A stretch of 64,000 bases of DNA from Syntrophomonadaceae bacterium (GCA_012729835.1 JAAYCK010000098.1:1-64000), one strand, 5' to 3'; positions 1-8,620 are shown, counted from the first letter of the stretch. Numbers and translations: made by a program. Notes: generated by a model from the sequence alone, not told the origin.

Positions 1-76
1 ACCGAACACGGCAGTTAAGCTCTCCAGCGCCGATGGTACTGCATTTCAGATGTGGGAGAGTAGGACGTCGCCAGGA
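1..76 (+). rRNA. rrf: 5S ribosomal RNA, 3' part
   Basis: The window opens inside a 5S rRNA. The stretch beginning CCGAACACGGCAGTTAAGC and ending near GGGAGAGTAGGACGTCGCCA is the conserved 3' two thirds of a bacterial 5S gene. The 5' part lies outside the window. It is followed by an intrinsic terminator, so this is probably the end of an rRNA operon. The exact 3' end is judged by eye and may be off by a few bases. Confidence 0.93.
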
Positions 77-87
77 ATTATATTTTA

Positions 88-122
88 TTAGGACCCGGTC
101 TAACCGGGTCCTAATACTTTTT
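88..122 (+). terminator. Intrinsic terminator of the rRNA operon
   Basis: An 11-bp perfect stem (TTAGGACCCGG / CCGGGTCCTAA) with a 5-nt loop is followed by TACTTTTT. It lies about ten bases after the 5S gene and should end that transcript. Confidence 0.9.
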
Positions 123-312
123 CTGAAAGCGAGTCACTCGTTAATCAATAATTAGTTATTGTAGATACCATCATATATCAATAGAGTCGGCCAAAGGGCC
201 CAAAATGATACAAAAGACAAAGGTAGAAAACTGCTCGTCAGGAAGAGTGGAGATTGCAGAAAACATATAGCCGCTAAACGCTTGACCACTTGGTCTGACT
301 GTAGCGTTATGA

Positions 313-329
313 GATAATAATGTATTATC
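313..329. promoter_or_regulatory. Small perfect inverted repeat upstream of the aminotransferase
   Basis: GATAATA-ATG-TATTATC is a perfect 7-bp inverted repeat with a 3-bp centre, about 75 bp before the start of the next gene. It could be an operator. Otherwise the roughly 280 bp between the 5S terminator and the next gene shows nothing I recognise: no clear promoter, T-box or S-box features. Confidence 0.25.
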
Positions 330-405
330 GAGTTTATTTACTTGGCCAATATTATGAGATACAGCATCTGGGAAAACAGTCGAGGGTATGATCGGAGGAT
401 CAATA

Positions 406-1584
406 ATGTATGACTTTGATGAATTGGTGGAGCGAAGAGGGACCAATTGTTTTAAATGGGATGATGTAAAGGACGGTGATTTGCTGCCCATGTGGGTGGC
501 TGACATGGATTTCAAATCGCCGCCGGCCGTAATTGAGGCGCTGGAAGCCAGAGCCCGGCACGGAGTATTTGGCTATTCAGGCTGCTGGAACACTTGGTAC
601 CAGGTGTTGCTGGATTGGATGAAAAAGCGTTATGGTTGGGAAGCCCGGCGCGAGTGGATAGATAACAGTCCCGGGGTGGTAGCTTCTCTTAGTATGTTGG
701 TCAGAGCATATACCCATCCCGGTGATCAGGTTATTATCCAGACCCCGGTCTACTCGCCGTTCTACTCCGTGGTGCGCAGCAATGGATGTCAGTTAATCAG
801 GAATCCACTAATTATGGAAGACGGCAAATATCGGATGGATCTTGATAGCCTGCGGCCAAGGATTACTTCACGGACCAGGGCCATTATACTATGCAGTCCG
901 CATAATCCGGGAGGACGGGTGTGGAGTAGTGATGAGCTGAAGAAGTTGGGAGAGTTCTGCCTGGAGCGGGATATAGTAATGATAAGTGATGAGATACACT
1001 GCGATCTTATTTTCCCAGAGTACCGGCATAACGTGCTGGCTGCCTTATCTCCGGAACTGGAGCAGAATTCGGCGATCGTGAATGCCCCCAGTAAAACCTT
1101 CAATATTGCGGGTATCCAGGCTGCCAGTACCATCATTCCTAATGAAAAGCTGCGTAACGCCTATCGGCATGTCCTTAACAACAGCGGCATTGATATACCA
1201 AATGTATTTGCCGTTACCGCTATGGAAGCCGCCTACACCCATGGCGAAGCGTGGCTCGAGGAGCTAATGATTTATGTGCAGGCCAACTATCGCCTGGTCA
1301 GGTCTTTCATTCAAGAAAGGATTCCGCAAATCAAGGTGATGGAATCTGAGGGTACGTTTTTAGTCTGGCTGGATTGCCGGGACCTGGGTATGGATGATCA
1401 CGAATTGGAGACCTTTTTCCGGGAGCAGGCCAGGCTGATCCTGTCGCCGGGGCATATTTTCGGAGAAGAAGGCCGGGGATTCCAACGTATGAACATCGGC
1501 TGTCCGCGGTCATTGGTGCAGGAAGCCTTGCTGCGCCTGGAGAGCGCGATGAAGAGAATGCAAAGCAAGGGGTGGGGTCAGTGA
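406..1584 (+). CDS. MalY/PatB-type PLP-dependent C-S lyase / aminotransferase
   Basis: Fold-type I PLP enzyme of the MalY/PatB family, 392 residues, which is the usual length. Family members are cystathionine beta-lyases or cysteine desulfhydrases, some with aminotransferase activity; the exact substrate here cannot be read from sequence. Visible features are the N-terminal LLPMWVADMDF motif typical of the family, the SPHNPGG turn, and NAPSKTFNIAG, in which Lys230 should form the Schiff base with PLP. I prefer this ATG over one six codons upstream because GGAGG lies seven bases before it. The GNAT gene that follows overlaps its stop codon, so the two are co-transcribed. Cytoplasmic. Confidence 0.88.
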   Translation: MYDFDELVERRGTNCFKWDDVKDGDLLPMWVADMDFKSPPAVIEALEARARHGVFGYSGCWNTWYQVLLDWMKKRYGWEARREWIDNSPGVVASLSMLVRAYTHPGDQVIIQTPVYSPFYSVVRSNGCQLIRNPLIMEDGKYRMDLDSLRPRITSRTRAIILCSPHNPGGRVWSSDELKKLGEFCLERDIVMISDEIHCDLIFPEYRHNVLAALSPELEQNSAIVNAPSKTFNIAGIQAASTIIPNEKLRNAYRHVLNNSGIDIPNVFAVTAMEAAYTHGEAWLEELMIYVQANYRLVRSFIQERIPQIKVMESEGTFLVWLDCRDLGMDDHELETFFREQARLILSPGHIFGEEGRGFQRMNIGCPRSLVQEALLRLESAMKRMQSKGWGQ

Positions 1585-2036
1585 TAACCTACATTTCTGG
1601 ACAGGATGAATTATTGGATGCGGTCGAACCATTGTGGTGGAAATTGGTGGAACACCACAAAATGCGTTCGGAACATTTCCGCCAAGAGTTTGAGGCTATT
1701 AATTTCGATATACGGAAAAGGATGCTGGAGGATAAGGCCAGGGACGGCCTGGTTTGGGTAGAAATTGCCCAGGATTATGCCAGCCAGAAGGCAGTTGGTT
1801 ATTGTATCAGCAGCATTAATCGCTATAAACAGGGGGAACTGGAGTCCATTTATGTTGAGAATGAATTCAGGGGAAAGGGAATCGGAGAGAATCTGGTGAA
1901 GCGGTCCCTTAACTGGATGGATGAGCAAGGCTCCTCGGGTAAGACTTTAGTGGTAGCTAAAGGCAACGAAGAAGTATTGGGTTTCTATGCACGATTTGGA
2001 TTCCTACCCCGGCAGATACTCTTAAAACAGACCTGA
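1581..2036 (+). CDS. GNAT family N-acetyltransferase
   Basis: Protein of 151 residues with the GCN5-related acetyltransferase fold. ESIYVENEFRGKGIGENLVKRSL is motif A, with the R-G-K-G-I-G acetyl-CoA pyrophosphate loop. FYARFGF near the end is the usual C-terminal motif. The substrate is unknown. The start is taken as the GTG that overlaps the upstream TGA (GTGA), with AAGGGG eight bases before it; a GTG three codons earlier is possible. The overlap implies translational coupling to the PLP enzyme, so it may acetylate a related amino compound, but that is a guess. Confidence 0.85.
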   Translation: MITYISGQDELLDAVEPLWWKLVEHHKMRSEHFRQEFEAINFDIRKRMLEDKARDGLVWVEIAQDYASQKAVGYCISSINRYKQGELESIYVENEFRGKGIGENLVKRSLNWMDEQGSSGKTLVVAKGNEEVLGFYARFGFLPRQILLKQT

Positions 2037-2273
2037 TCAGCATAGCAGGTATTACTAGTTCATCTCCACTTTGATCTCGTTAGACTTGACACTTCGCCAG
2101 CATTGAACAGGGATACTGCCATATTGAGAAGTTGACCAATCTGGAGATGCTCCCGCCATTTGGTTTCACCTTCTTTTGTTTCCCGGTTAAGATCAAGGGG
2201 GCATCGGGAGGATGGATACGGGCGGTAGCCCAGCTGGAAGATTAGAATAGCAATAATATTCAATACTACATGG
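2037..2273. other. Non-coding stretch between GNAT gene and terminator
   Basis: About 235 bp with no convincing gene. A 67-codon minus-strand frame exists, but it has no ribosome binding site and I do not recognise its product. A TTGACA hexamer is present near 2086 without a good -10 partner. The stretch ends in an intrinsic terminator just before the cupin fragment, so it may be the 3' UTR of the GNAT transcript or a short leader. Confidence 0.35.
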
Positions 2274-2314
2274 AGATAACCGCCTAAGCTGAAAGCAGAC
2301 GGTTATCTTTTTTT
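2274..2314 (+). terminator. Intrinsic terminator
   Basis: A 9-bp stem AGATAACCG / CGGTTATCT encloses a 17-nt loop and runs into six or seven T residues. It ends the transcript from the PLP/GNAT pair or attenuates entry into the truncated cupin gene that begins 38 bp later. Confidence 0.7.
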
Positions 2315-2351
2315 GATGCCGCGAATGAATAACGAGAGGCGGATGGTCGGG

Positions 2352-2573
2352 ATGAAAGAAAGGTTATTTGAAAAAATGGATGGGGGCAGGATCGAATATG
2401 TCGATAAGGCGGTTGACGCAGTGGGTATAACCTGGAAACCACATCCCATCTACGCGGGTGTCAGCCTTAAAACCCTTATCGATTTCGAAGAGGCAGGCGG
2501 CAGATTTAGCTCTTTGTTGGTCAGGTTGCAGGCAGGCAGCGAGATCGGGGAACACATCCATGACACACTATAG
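2352..2573 (+). pseudogene. Truncated cupin-domain protein
   Basis: The 73-codon frame reads like the first half of a small cupin. GGRFSSLLVRLQAGSEIGEHI resembles the first cupin strand pair, with the EIGEHIH metal-ligand region, and then the frame stops at DTL. A functional cupin barrel needs about 40 to 50 more residues including the second conserved motif, which is absent. Ten bases after the stop the opposite-strand ABC permease ends, so the missing half was probably lost by deletion. AGAGG lies twelve bases before the chosen ATG; upstream in-frame ATGs overlap the terminator. It is probably a broken gene. Confidence 0.55.
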
Positions 2574-2582
2574 GAGAGACAA

Positions 2583-3383
2583 TTATATAGCAAAATCTTT
2601 TCGTTGGTAAAGCAGATAAGTCAGAGCTATAGCTGCCAGGTTGATTACTATTATTAACAGTAAGTAATTACTGGCTATGTTCTCATGGATCAGGATGTCC
2701 ACCGCGTCCACATATTTAAACGGACTCAAGAATTTAAGGAAATCCAAACGGGCAGATAAAGCTGAGGCTATACCCAAGAAATAGGTGATTAGTACCACAG
2801 CCAGGGCTGCGGGAGTAAGTGGGCGGTTGCCCCGGGCTAAAGCCGATAACAGATATCCGATGGAGGCAAAGGTCAGATGCAATAAAAACGAGCCTGCGGA
2901 AAGCAGAAGGAATACCTTTAGACTGAAATCCTGAGTCTTTACTGCCACCAGAGTTATATACATGATAAATGTAATCAGTAGATTAAATATAAGAACCAGG
3001 ATCACAATTGCCAGGAGTTTTGCGCTTACTATCTTCCACCGGCTGATCGGTCGTGATAAAAGAAATTCAATGGTTTTTTCGCTTTCTTCCTTGGCAAGCA
3101 TGGCTGAAGACAATAATATAGCATAGATGCTGCCGAATAGAGTGACGGTAGTATACTGGTTGGCAGCGTAGTACCCGAGGAGATCAGTCATGGATATCTT
3201 CTCCAGGCCAAAAGCCAGCAACACCCCGCGCGGCAGGCTGCTCATCACTTTCTCCAGAGTTGCGGCTTGTCGGGCTAGAGAGGGGAAGAAAACCATGACC
3301 AGAATACCCAGGCCAGCCAGAATCATTGTCCAAATGATTAAATTGCTTATATTGATCCGGAGCTCTCTTGGCAGGATGTTCAT
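2583..3383 (-). CDS. ABC-2 type transporter permease
   Basis: Membrane protein of 266 residues with about six hydrophobic segments, belonging to the ABC-2 permease family that works with an EcsA/CcmA-type ATPase. EKTIEFLLSRPISRWKIVSAK after the second membrane segment is the typical cytoplasmic coupling region. The open frame extends upstream, but MNILPRELRINISNLIIW matches the usual family N terminus and GAGG lies nine bases before this ATG. The ATPase gene ends next to this start, so the two form an operon and a transporter. The substrate is unknown; such pairs often export drugs, peptides or lipids. Confidence 0.85.
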   Translation of the reverse strand: MNILPRELRINISNLIIWTMILAGLGILVMVFFPSLARQAATLEKVMSSLPRGVLLAFGLEKISMTDLLGYYAANQYTTVTLFGSIYAILLSSAMLAKEESEKTIEFLLSRPISRWKIVSAKLLAIVILVLIFNLLITFIMYITLVAVKTQDFSLKVFLLLSAGSFLLHLTFASIGYLLSALARGNRPLTPAALAVVLITYFLGIASALSARLDFLKFLSPFKYVDAVDILIHENIASNYLLLIIVINLAAIALTYLLYQRKDFAI

Positions 3384-3384
3384 A

Positions 3385-4266
3385 TCATTCATCCTCATTC
3401 CTGTAGTAATGCAGAAAAACCTCTTCCAAAGATGGCTCTTCGATAAGTACATTGTTAATCGGAGACTTAGCCAGCACCTCTAATAAGCTTTTGCTTTTTC
3501 CGTTAAACATAAATTTATGATGAGTCCCGACCCTTTGACTGTTGGCTATTCCAGGCAGGGTTAGTGATGGGATATTTTCTGACTCGTATTCAAGGGTAAT
3601 GGTTTTGATTAATGTTCGGCGCAGATCGTCCACATTTTCTACGGCAATGATCCGGCCCTGTTTTATGATTGCTACCTGGCTGCATAGCTTTTGTACCTCT
3701 CCCAGGGCATGAGAAGAGAAGAAGATGGTCGCTCGTTCATTTTCTTCTTTGATCACTTCAAAGAAGATGTTCTGCATTAGCGGATCGAGACCGCTGGTGG
3801 CTTCATCCAGAATTAGCAGGCGGGGCTGATGCAGGAGAGCTTGTATGATGGCGACTTTTCGCTTATTGCCAAAGGAGAGCTGATCGATGCGTTTGGCGGG
3901 GTCCAGATCGAAGCGCTCGACCAGGTGGCTTAGCCTCCTGGTAGGATGGCCGGGATAGAATGAGGCGCTGTATTTTAGTAAAGCCTGTACAGTCATATCT
4001 CCGTAGTAATTGACCTCCGCTGGAACATAACCGGTTATCAGGCGAATTTCACGAGACTGTTTGATGATATCCATCCCCAGAATTTGCCCCGATCCCCGGC
4101 TGGGCCAAATGAGATTCAAGAGGGTGCGGATGGTGGTTGATTTGCCAGCGCCGTTGGGACCGATAAAACCGAAGATCAGGCCTTCTTCCACCGTCAGATC
4201 CAGGTCTACGATACCTGGCTGGCGGCCATAGTATTTAGTAAGCTTACGGGTCTCTATCGCCTTCAA
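3385..4266 (-). CDS. ABC transporter ATP-binding protein
   Basis: Nucleotide-binding subunit, 293 residues. Walker A is GPNGAGKST, the signature is the variant LSFGNKRKV, Walker B is LLILDEATSGLDP, and SSH is the H-loop. The LSFGN form in place of LSGGQ is common in this branch of ABC-2 exporters. About 80 residues after the ATPase core form the usual accessory domain. It lies directly upstream of the permease gene on the same strand and presumably powers it at the inner face of the membrane. Only one permease is present, so the complex would be a homodimer of each subunit. Confidence 0.92.
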   Translation of the reverse strand: MKAIETRKLTKYYGRQPGIVDLDLTVEEGLIFGFIGPNGAGKSTTIRTLLNLIWPSRGSGQILGMDIIKQSREIRLITGYVPAEVNYYGDMTVQALLKYSASFYPGHPTRRLSHLVERFDLDPAKRIDQLSFGNKRKVAIIQALLHQPRLLILDEATSGLDPLMQNIFFEVIKEENERATIFFSSHALGEVQKLCSQVAIIKQGRIIAVENVDDLRRTLIKTITLEYESENIPSLTLPGIANSQRVGTHHKFMFNGKSKSLLEVLAKSPINNVLIEEPSLEEVFLHYYRNEDE

Positions 4267-4430
4267 TACAGGGAGCCTCCCGATTTTTATCCTTATGGCT
4301 TATTATTGAGGTAAAGAGAGGAAGCTATACGTTGGCAAGGATAAAAGTTCTAGTCGCACAAGATAGGCGAGAAAATAGGAAATATAGTATAATCATGGAA
4401 ACAAAGTGGGGAATATGGAGGGGAATAAAA

Positions 4431-4940
4431 GTGAATATGTCCTATAAAGGGTGGTTATCTGTTGCTCTGAAGGTAGTAGGAGTTCTCACCCTGGTTAACG
4501 GAATCGTCCAGGCGATCGTTACCTGGGGGAGCGCACCGGCGGTCGGGGGTATGATACCGCCTCTTGCCTTCTTGAGCAGTATGGTCGTTCCTATTGTAAT
4601 GATGGGCGCCGGACTATATCTGATCATGGGGACCCATGGTCTGGTGGAGAGAATCTCTATCGAGGAAGATGAAAATGCGTTTGCCAGTTGGTTTATGCTG
4701 GCCATGAAGGTGCTTGGTGTGGTATTAATCGTGGAAGCCTTGCCCTACGCGTGCCGGATAGTCTCCAATGCTATTCAGATATATAGTATCAGTCCGGCAT
4801 GGAGCACCGAGATGCAGAATCGGTTCATTTTTGAAAATCTCTTATCCACCCTGGTTAAAGCAGCTCTTGGCTGCTATTTGCTGGTTGGCGGCAAGTGGGT
4901 CCAGCAGCTGGCTTTCCCACCGGTGAAAGAAATGGAATAG
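4431..4940 (+). CDS. Small four-helix membrane protein, unknown function
   Basis: A 169-residue hydrophobic protein with roughly four membrane segments, near residues 10-32, 42-65, 85-108 and 143-160. I do not recognise a family. The track's longer frame begins 33 codons earlier, but a GTG preceded by GGAGGGG at seven bases is the clear start. A TATAGTATAAT stretch about 40 bp upstream could be its -10 region. It is divergent from the ABC exporter, so it may share the intergenic control region, but nothing links their functions. Confidence 0.7.
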   Translation: MNMSYKGWLSVALKVVGVLTLVNGIVQAIVTWGSAPAVGGMIPPLAFLSSMVVPIVMMGAGLYLIMGTHGLVERISIEEDENAFASWFMLAMKVLGVVLIVEALPYACRIVSNAIQIYSISPAWSTEMQNRFIFENLLSTLVKAALGCYLLVGGKWVQQLAFPPVKEME

Positions 4941-4942
4941 AT

Positions 4943-4965
4943 AACCGGAGGCCAGGCCTCCGGTT
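4943..4965 (+). terminator. Strong GC hairpin between convergent genes
   Basis: AACCGGAGGCC and GGCCTCCGGTT form a near-perfect palindrome just after the membrane-protein stop. No good T tract follows on either strand, so it may act as a weak terminator or an RNA 3'-end protector. Confidence 0.5.
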
Positions 4966-5000
4966 AAACTTATCAAAAAAGTAGCAGACCAAGTAGTATA

Positions 5001-6755
5001 CTATATGCTGAATCCTGGCAGCTTGAGGTCGTACTTTTTTAGTACACTGAGCAGACGGTTATTGCTGAGGGCTGGTTTAATCTCTACGCTGCGGGCTTTT
5101 CCGGCTAATTGATCCAATTTGCGGATGAATTTCAACATGATTTTATCCGAGGAAAAGGTCAGCTCTTCAATATTTATGCGTATGTTCTGATACCAGCCGG
5201 GGACATTGCAGTAAAGGGTTTTGAAGGTCTCACTCAGGGCAAAGTCATTCAGGTAGCCCTTAAGGTTCACGATAAAGGTCCCTTCCTGCTCAGTCATTTC
5301 AATATCGATCAACTTCTCGCTGGAGAGGTATTTTAACTTGCGCAGCTTGAAGGTTCCGATGCTTTTGGAAAGGCTTTTGCGCCAGCCCGGTAGTACATCC
5401 GCGCGGGATATATTCTGCAGATACTTGTAGTACCAGCGATTATCCTGATCCCAGCGCCGGGAGAGCCAATAGCCCACAGCCCGAAAGGCAACGGACTGGA
5501 AGCCGGTAATTCTTATATTCTGCAGTATGCTGCCAAAGGTATAGAAACGCTTGAAGGCGGATATGGTAGCGGTCTGCAGTTCATAGGGAGTCATCAAGGC
5601 CGGCTGGAACACTACATGATGAGCATCATAAAGATTCCAGTCCCGGGAGAGCAGGCGGTCGGCCTCAGCCAGTTCGTCAAAGGTGCGTGAGCCTGGCAGC
5701 GGGGTCAGGATCATGAACTGAACAGTATCGATACGGTTACGGCGGGCAAAGGCCAGGGTATCTTCGATGGTCTCCACGGTATCATTATCAGCACCAAAGA
5801 CGAACATCCCATGCACCATTATGCCAAAGTCATGAAATCGCTTGATGCAGAACTCGATATCCTCTACATCCTGTTTCTTGTTGAAACTCTGCAGAGTCTT
5901 GGGGTTTATCGACTCCAGTCCGACAAAAACGGTGCGGCATCCGCTATCCCGCATCAGTTTTAACAGCTCTTCATCACGTGCGGCATCAGTCCTAACCTGG
6001 GCGCACCACCAGGAAGGCCGGATATTCCTCTCTATCATCTGCTGCATCAATTCTTTGGACCGGCGCGGGTTGGCAGTAAAGTTATCATCAATAAAGAAGA
6101 CCTTTTTGCCTTTGTAGGGCACCAGTTCCTCCAGGACCGACTCGGTTTCCAGGCAGCGATATTTCCGCCCGAACATGGAGGTCACACTGCAGAAGGTGCA
6201 GTCAAAAGGACAGCCACGGGAAGTTGCAACGGGGTAGGTACTCATCTTCAAGCCCTTGAATAGCGAAAGGTCAGGAAAGGGAACCCGGTTGATGTCCACC
6301 CAGTCGGGACGGGGATTATGGACGATCCCGTCTTCGCCGCGATATGATACGCCAGGTATGTCCGACAGGGATTTGCCTTGCTCGATACAATCAACCAGAT
6401 CCATAAAGGTGAGATCGGCCTCGCCACGACAAACATAATCGCAATGCTCCAGGGCCTCATCTGCCAGAAAAGTTACATGCGCGCCGCCCATTATGACCGG
6501 TTTGCCCTGGCTGCGTGCGAAATCAGCCAGGTGATAGGCCTCCACTACTGTTGAAGTAGTAGTGGATATCGCCACCAGGTCAGCGTTGCTGATATGAGAT
6601 AGACTGATATCCCGGCGTGAACCCATAATCAATTCGACCTGATGGCCGGCATTTTTTAGCAGGGTCCCCAGAATGGGCAGCCCTAAACGTGGCATGTTGA
6701 CGGTGCTGAATACATGCTTACCCGGGGACTTGGGTTCTATCATGATTACTTTCAT
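5001..6755 (-). CDS. B12-binding domain radical SAM protein with STAS-like tail
   Basis: Protein of 584 residues. The N-terminal part (about 1-140) looks like a cobalamin-binding Rossmann domain of the BchE/hopanoid-methylase type, with GGAHVTFLADEAL a family hallmark. The radical SAM core (about 170-400) carries SRGCPFDCTFCSV, the CxxxCxxC cluster that binds the [4Fe-4S] and SAM. The last 110 residues are unlike the core and resemble a STAS fold (VNLKGYLN, then an alternating strand/helix pattern). The reaction is unknown; relatives methylate unreactive carbons or remodel porphyrin and lipid substrates. AGGGAG lies before the ATG. It is divergent from a DUF1836 regulator across a palindrome. 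Confidence 0.85.
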   Translation of the reverse strand: MKVIMIEPKSPGKHVFSTVNMPRLGLPILGTLLKNAGHQVELIMGSRRDISLSHISNADLVAISTTTSTVVEAYHLADFARSQGKPVIMGGAHVTFLADEALEHCDYVCRGEADLTFMDLVDCIEQGKSLSDIPGVSYRGEDGIVHNPRPDWVDINRVPFPDLSLFKGLKMSTYPVATSRGCPFDCTFCSVTSMFGRKYRCLETESVLEELVPYKGKKVFFIDDNFTANPRRSKELMQQMIERNIRPSWWCAQVRTDAARDEELLKLMRDSGCRTVFVGLESINPKTLQSFNKKQDVEDIEFCIKRFHDFGIMVHGMFVFGADNDTVETIEDTLAFARRNRIDTVQFMILTPLPGSRTFDELAEADRLLSRDWNLYDAHHVVFQPALMTPYELQTATISAFKRFYTFGSILQNIRITGFQSVAFRAVGYWLSRRWDQDNRWYYKYLQNISRADVLPGWRKSLSKSIGTFKLRKLKYLSSEKLIDIEMTEQEGTFIVNLKGYLNDFALSETFKTLYCNVPGWYQNIRINIEELTFSSDKIMLKFIRKLDQLAGKARSVEIKPALSNNRLLSVLKKYDLKLPGFSI

Positions 6756-6798
6756 TTTATGTTAGCTCCCTTCGTTAACGCTTTATACCAAGTGGCAA

Positions 6799-6821
6799 CA
6801 CATAGTATTTAAAACTATGTG
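6799..6821. promoter_or_regulatory. Inverted repeat between divergent genes, candidate operator
   Basis: CACATAGT-ATTTAAA-ACTATGTG is a perfect 8-bp inverted repeat with an AT-rich 7-bp centre. It lies between the radical SAM gene and the divergently read DUF1836 gene, where an autoregulating HTH protein would be expected to bind. It lacks a T tract and is too far from either stop codon to be a terminator. Confidence 0.5.
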
Positions 6822-6919
6822 AAGCATAATACAATACTATTACATGGGTTTATGAATTGCAATAGTTAACTTTTTTTGTTTTAATCAAATATAAGAACCT
6901 TTGAAACGGAGGCATTTTA

Positions 6920-7543
6920 ATGTTCAACCACAATGAACTGAGCCGGATCATCGATGAGGTCTTGTTGTTCGAGGAGGTACCCTTGAACGATATCCCGGAT
7001 ATCGACCTGTACGTAGACCAGGTCAACGCCTTTATCGATAAGAAGTTGGCCCATCTGAAACGGCATGATAAAGACAAGTTGCTGACCAAGACCATGATCA
7101 ACAACTATACCAAGGCTGGATTGCTCATGCCCCCCAATAAGAAAAAATACAGCCGGGAGCATATTGCCCTGCTGATCCTGGTTTATAGTTCCAAGCATAT
7201 TTTATCCATAAATGATATTTCTATGTTGTTTGGACCGCTGTTAAACCCGGGAGAGGGCAAGGCCGGATACAGCGCCAAGGGTATCGCCGCTTCTGTCGAC
7301 CAGATCTATAGCCTGACCCAGGCTATTAATCATGATCATTCTACGGATTTTAATTCGCTGTGTGCCAGCAAGATGGAAAGCATACAGAAGATGGCCGCGG
7401 ACATGGGCTGTGGAGATCTGGAACAGGTAGAATGGTTTCTCATGGTGATGTTCCTGGTATCCCAGGCAGCATTGCAGAAGCGCCTGGCCGAGAAGATAAT
7501 AGATGAGTATTTTAAGAAAGAGGGTCCCCACAAGGGTAAGTAA
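6920..7543 (+). CDS. DUF1836 family putative transcriptional regulator
   Basis: Protein of 207 residues matching the DUF1836 family of firmicute HTH-like proteins. DIPDIDLYVDQVNAFIDKKL near the start and LTKTMINNYTKAGLLMPPNKKKYSREHI are the conserved segments. The second resembles a MerR-like winged helix that selects DNA, followed by helices around KHILSINDISMLFGPLL. Family members are thought to be regulators, with few studied. GGAGG lies before the ATG. Its gene is divergent from the B12/radical SAM gene with a palindrome between them, so it may control that enzyme and itself. Confidence 0.8.
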   Translation: MFNHNELSRIIDEVLLFEEVPLNDIPDIDLYVDQVNAFIDKKLAHLKRHDKDKLLTKTMINNYTKAGLLMPPNKKKYSREHIALLILVYSSKHILSINDISMLFGPLLNPGEGKAGYSAKGIAASVDQIYSLTQAINHDHSTDFNSLCASKMESIQKMAADMGCGDLEQVEWFLMVMFLVSQAALQKRLAEKIIDEYFKKEGPHKGK

Positions 7544-7546
7544 TGG

Positions 7547-8620
7547 TCATGCTTCGGATTTGTCTTTGGAAGCAAATCGGGAAAAACCCATAGCGACAAA
7601 GGCAAGTAGAGCAGTTGCACTAACAAATACAAGAAAATAGGTCCATTTAGGTAGGGCCGGAGTAGCCAGCTTGGCTTTCTTTGGCGCGGGCTCTTCCTGT
7701 ACTTCGTTAATCGAGGGTGAATGGCTCAAACCATAATCCAACAGTTCGGCGGAGTCTTTCCATACTCCGTCCTGCGTGGAGTTTAATACTACGGCATAAG
7801 CCTGGGCTTGCTTCCGGTGTGCTGAGGATACCAGACAATAACCGGCTTCATCGGTGTGACCGGTTTTGATACCGGCAGCATCAGCCATGAAAAAGGGACT
7901 GTTTTTATCCAGCAGCTTGTTAGTATTGACCCAAACCACAGCCTGGCCGGTGGCTTTATCGCTCCTGCCGGCCGGGGAATAAGACGGGGTAGCTACTACC
8001 TCCCGGAGGAAGGGGTCTTTCATCGCCGTCATGGTGATCAACATAAGATCCCGTGCGGTGGAATAATGTTCTGGTTCAGGCAGGCCATGAGGATTGATAA
8101 AATGCGAATTCTTGGCGCCCAACTCCTGGGCGCGCTGATTCATCATCCAGCTGAATTCACCCAGGGCTTCCTGCTCGCTCATCGTTAAATCCGGATTGGC
8201 TTTTCTGGCCAGGTTAACCGCAATAGTCATGGCGGCGTCATTACCTGATCGCAGCAATAGACCATACAGCAAATCCCGCATAGTGATGGATTCTCCCGGC
8301 ACCAGACCACACCTGCCCGATGCGGCCGGGACCATATTAACCTCCGGCCCTGCAGTCACCGTCTGATTAAGGTTACAGTTCTCCACCGCCAGCAACGCAG
8401 TCAGGATTTTGGTAGTACTAGCCGGATACATCCGGTCCTGTTCGTTTTTCTTGTATAATATATGCCCGGCCTGATCCGCAACCATAGCCGCCTGGGACTC
8501 GATAAATGGAGCAGACGACTGGTTTGCTCCGGCAGTATCTGCAGCTAAGGGAACTCCCACTGCCGACAACAGGAGTGCGACCAGCACGAGTCCAACCCCG
8601 ATATTTCTGCTCTTGAGCAT
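7547..8620 (-). CDS. D-alanyl-D-alanine carboxypeptidase (penicillin-binding protein 5 type)
   Basis: Serine-type D,D-carboxypeptidase of 357 residues that trims the terminal D-Ala of peptidoglycan stem peptides. Residues 1-27 form a signal peptide. The active-site motifs are STTK (Ser68, Lys71), SGN in LLRSGNDAA, and KTG in AGIKTGHTDEAG. A single hydrophobic helix near the C terminus (about 330-348) followed by a basic tail should anchor it to the outer face of the membrane; the usual PBP5 beta domain is shortened. The start is the inner ATG preceded by GGGGAGG; the longer frame in the track is unlikely. It converges with the DUF1836 gene three bases away. This is the DacF/DacB group; whether it acts in growth or sporulation is unclear. 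Confidence 0.9.
   Translation of the reverse strand: MLKSRNIGVGLVLVALLLSAVGVPLAADTAGANQSSAPFIESQAAMVADQAGHILYKKNEQDRMYPASTTKILTALLAVENCNLNQTVTAGPEVNMVPAASGRCGLVPGESITMRDLLYGLLLRSGNDAAMTIAVNLARKANPDLTMSEQEALGEFSWMMNQRAQELGAKNSHFINPHGLPEPEHYSTARDLMLITMTAMKDPFLREVVATPSYSPAGRSDKATGQAVVWVNTNKLLDKNSPFFMADAAGIKTGHTDEAGYCLVSSAHRKQAQAYAVVLNSTQDGVWKDSAELLDYGLSHSPSINEVQEEPAPKKAKLATPALPKWTYFLVFVSATALLAFVAMGFSRFASKDKSEA

Noticed and set aside
171-515. Minus-strand frame of 114 codons opposite the start of the PLP enzyme
   Set aside because: It overlaps the true gene, lacks a ribosome binding site and resembles no family I know. A degraded gene in its non-overlapping part cannot be excluded.
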